Below are positions 5,444 through 5,769 of a stretch of 5,769 nt of DNA, piece by piece; position 1 is the stretch's first letter, and every line of letters starts with the position of its first letter. The stretch comes from Bacillota bacterium. GTDB taxonomy: Bacteria > Bacillota > Desulfitobacteriia > Desulfitobacteriales > JAJXUE01. The notes under the pieces were generated by a model that saw only the letters and a list, made by a program, of their open reading frames with translations, was not told the origin of the DNA and did no database searches. Where the stretch lies: NCBI GenBank assembly GCA_021786555.1, contig JAJYNB010000204.1:1-5769 (forward strand), read 5' to 3'. The position numbers were made by a program, and so were the translations under genes.

Positions 5444-5769
5444 ATGGAATTGGCACAAACACGTAAGCCCCTTACACCTGGGAAAATCAGCCTGCTCTAT
5501 GTTCTCTTAAGCTGGTTATGGACTCTCTTTTCGGAACCGGTTCTCCACAACATTATACAGGATCATAAGACCCTGATATATTTTGCCATATTAAAGGATT
5601 GGTTCCTGGCCTTGGTTACGGCCATATTCTTTTACATACTCATTCGCCGCAGTTGGCACGCTCTTCAAGACCACGAAAAGATGCTGCAGGATAACTATCA
5701 GGCTTTAGAAGCTGCGCACGAGGAGTTGGTTGCTACTGAAGAACAACTGCAGTGGCAATTGGCGGAAAG
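5444..5769 (+). CDS. Membrane sensor/signalling protein, N-terminal part (cut by window end)
   Basis: Only the first 108 codons or so are present. Seen: a short basic N-terminus, a hydrophobic helix at about 15-31 (ISLLYVLLSWLWTLFSE), a short loop of about 20 residues, and a second helix at about 52-67 (WFLALVTAIFFYILI) ending in RRSW. A heptad-like coiled coil follows, rich in Glu and Gln (EAAHEELVATEEQLQW), and runs to the edge. This two-helix module with KDWxxxLVTAxxxYxLIRR is familiar from the N-termini of bacterial PAS-linked diguanylate cyclases/phosphodiesterases and histidine kinases. The output domain lies outside the window and cannot be named. The start could be the ATG at 5444, with AGGA 8 nt upstream, or the in-frame TTG at 5450, with AAAGGAG 8 nt upstream. 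It is transcribed away from dlt; whether it controls dlt is unknown. Confidence 0.8.
   Translation, partial: MELAQTRKPLTPGKISLLYVLLSWLWTLFSEPVLHNIIQDHKTLIYFAILKDWFLALVTAIFFYILIRRSWHALQDHEKMLQDNYQALEAAHEELVATEEQLQWQLAE

Noticed and set aside
1..5769. CRISPR array, tRNA/rRNA, insertion sequence or attachment site
   Set aside because: No regularly spaced repeats, no tRNA cloverleaf or rRNA-like stretch, no transposase gene and no flanking inverted/direct repeat pair were seen.

Overview
The window looks like a piece of chromosome from a low-to-medium GC Gram-positive anaerobe. A Peptococcaceae / Desulfotomaculum-Pelotomaculum type lineage is my best guess. The basis is the strong AAAGGAGG-type ribosome sites, the use of GTG and TTG starts, the teichoic acid D-alanylation operon, an OadG-like small protein, and the style of the sensor protein at the right edge. 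The taxonomic guess is inference; no marker gene is present.

Most of the window (about 5212 down to 747, minus strand) is one compact operon for D-alanylation of teichoic acids. In transcription order it runs dltC (carrier protein, TTG start), dltD (membrane-anchored SGNH-like acyltransferase), dltX (50-residue microprotein), dltA (D-Ala ligase) and dltB (MBOAT acyltransferase). It ends near an 18-bp perfect hairpin at 747-785. DltA activates D-Ala and loads it on DltC. DltB takes the D-alanyl group across the membrane, and DltX and DltD pass it on to the teichoic acid. The order C-D-X-A-B is a rotation of the familiar X-A-B-C-D order.

The most notable point is dltX. It lies almost entirely inside the 3' end of dltD in the +1 frame, sharing 143 nt, and is easily missed as a shadow frame. 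It has one membrane segment and ends in FIYNDF, the DltX signature (usual form FIYNEF). The DltD reading frame carries a tail that seems to be a by-product of this overlap.

Left of the operon (1-746) is a small minus-strand gene for a single-pass membrane protein with an OadG-like C-terminus. Behind it is about 400 bp of AT-rich non-coding DNA with a 14-bp direct repeat and a stem-loop. To the right of dltC is a 247-bp divergent intergenic region. It holds a plus-strand intrinsic terminator with no obvious gene in front of it and an extended -10 promoter. A plus-strand gene for a two-helix membrane sensor/signalling protein follows and is cut by the window end.
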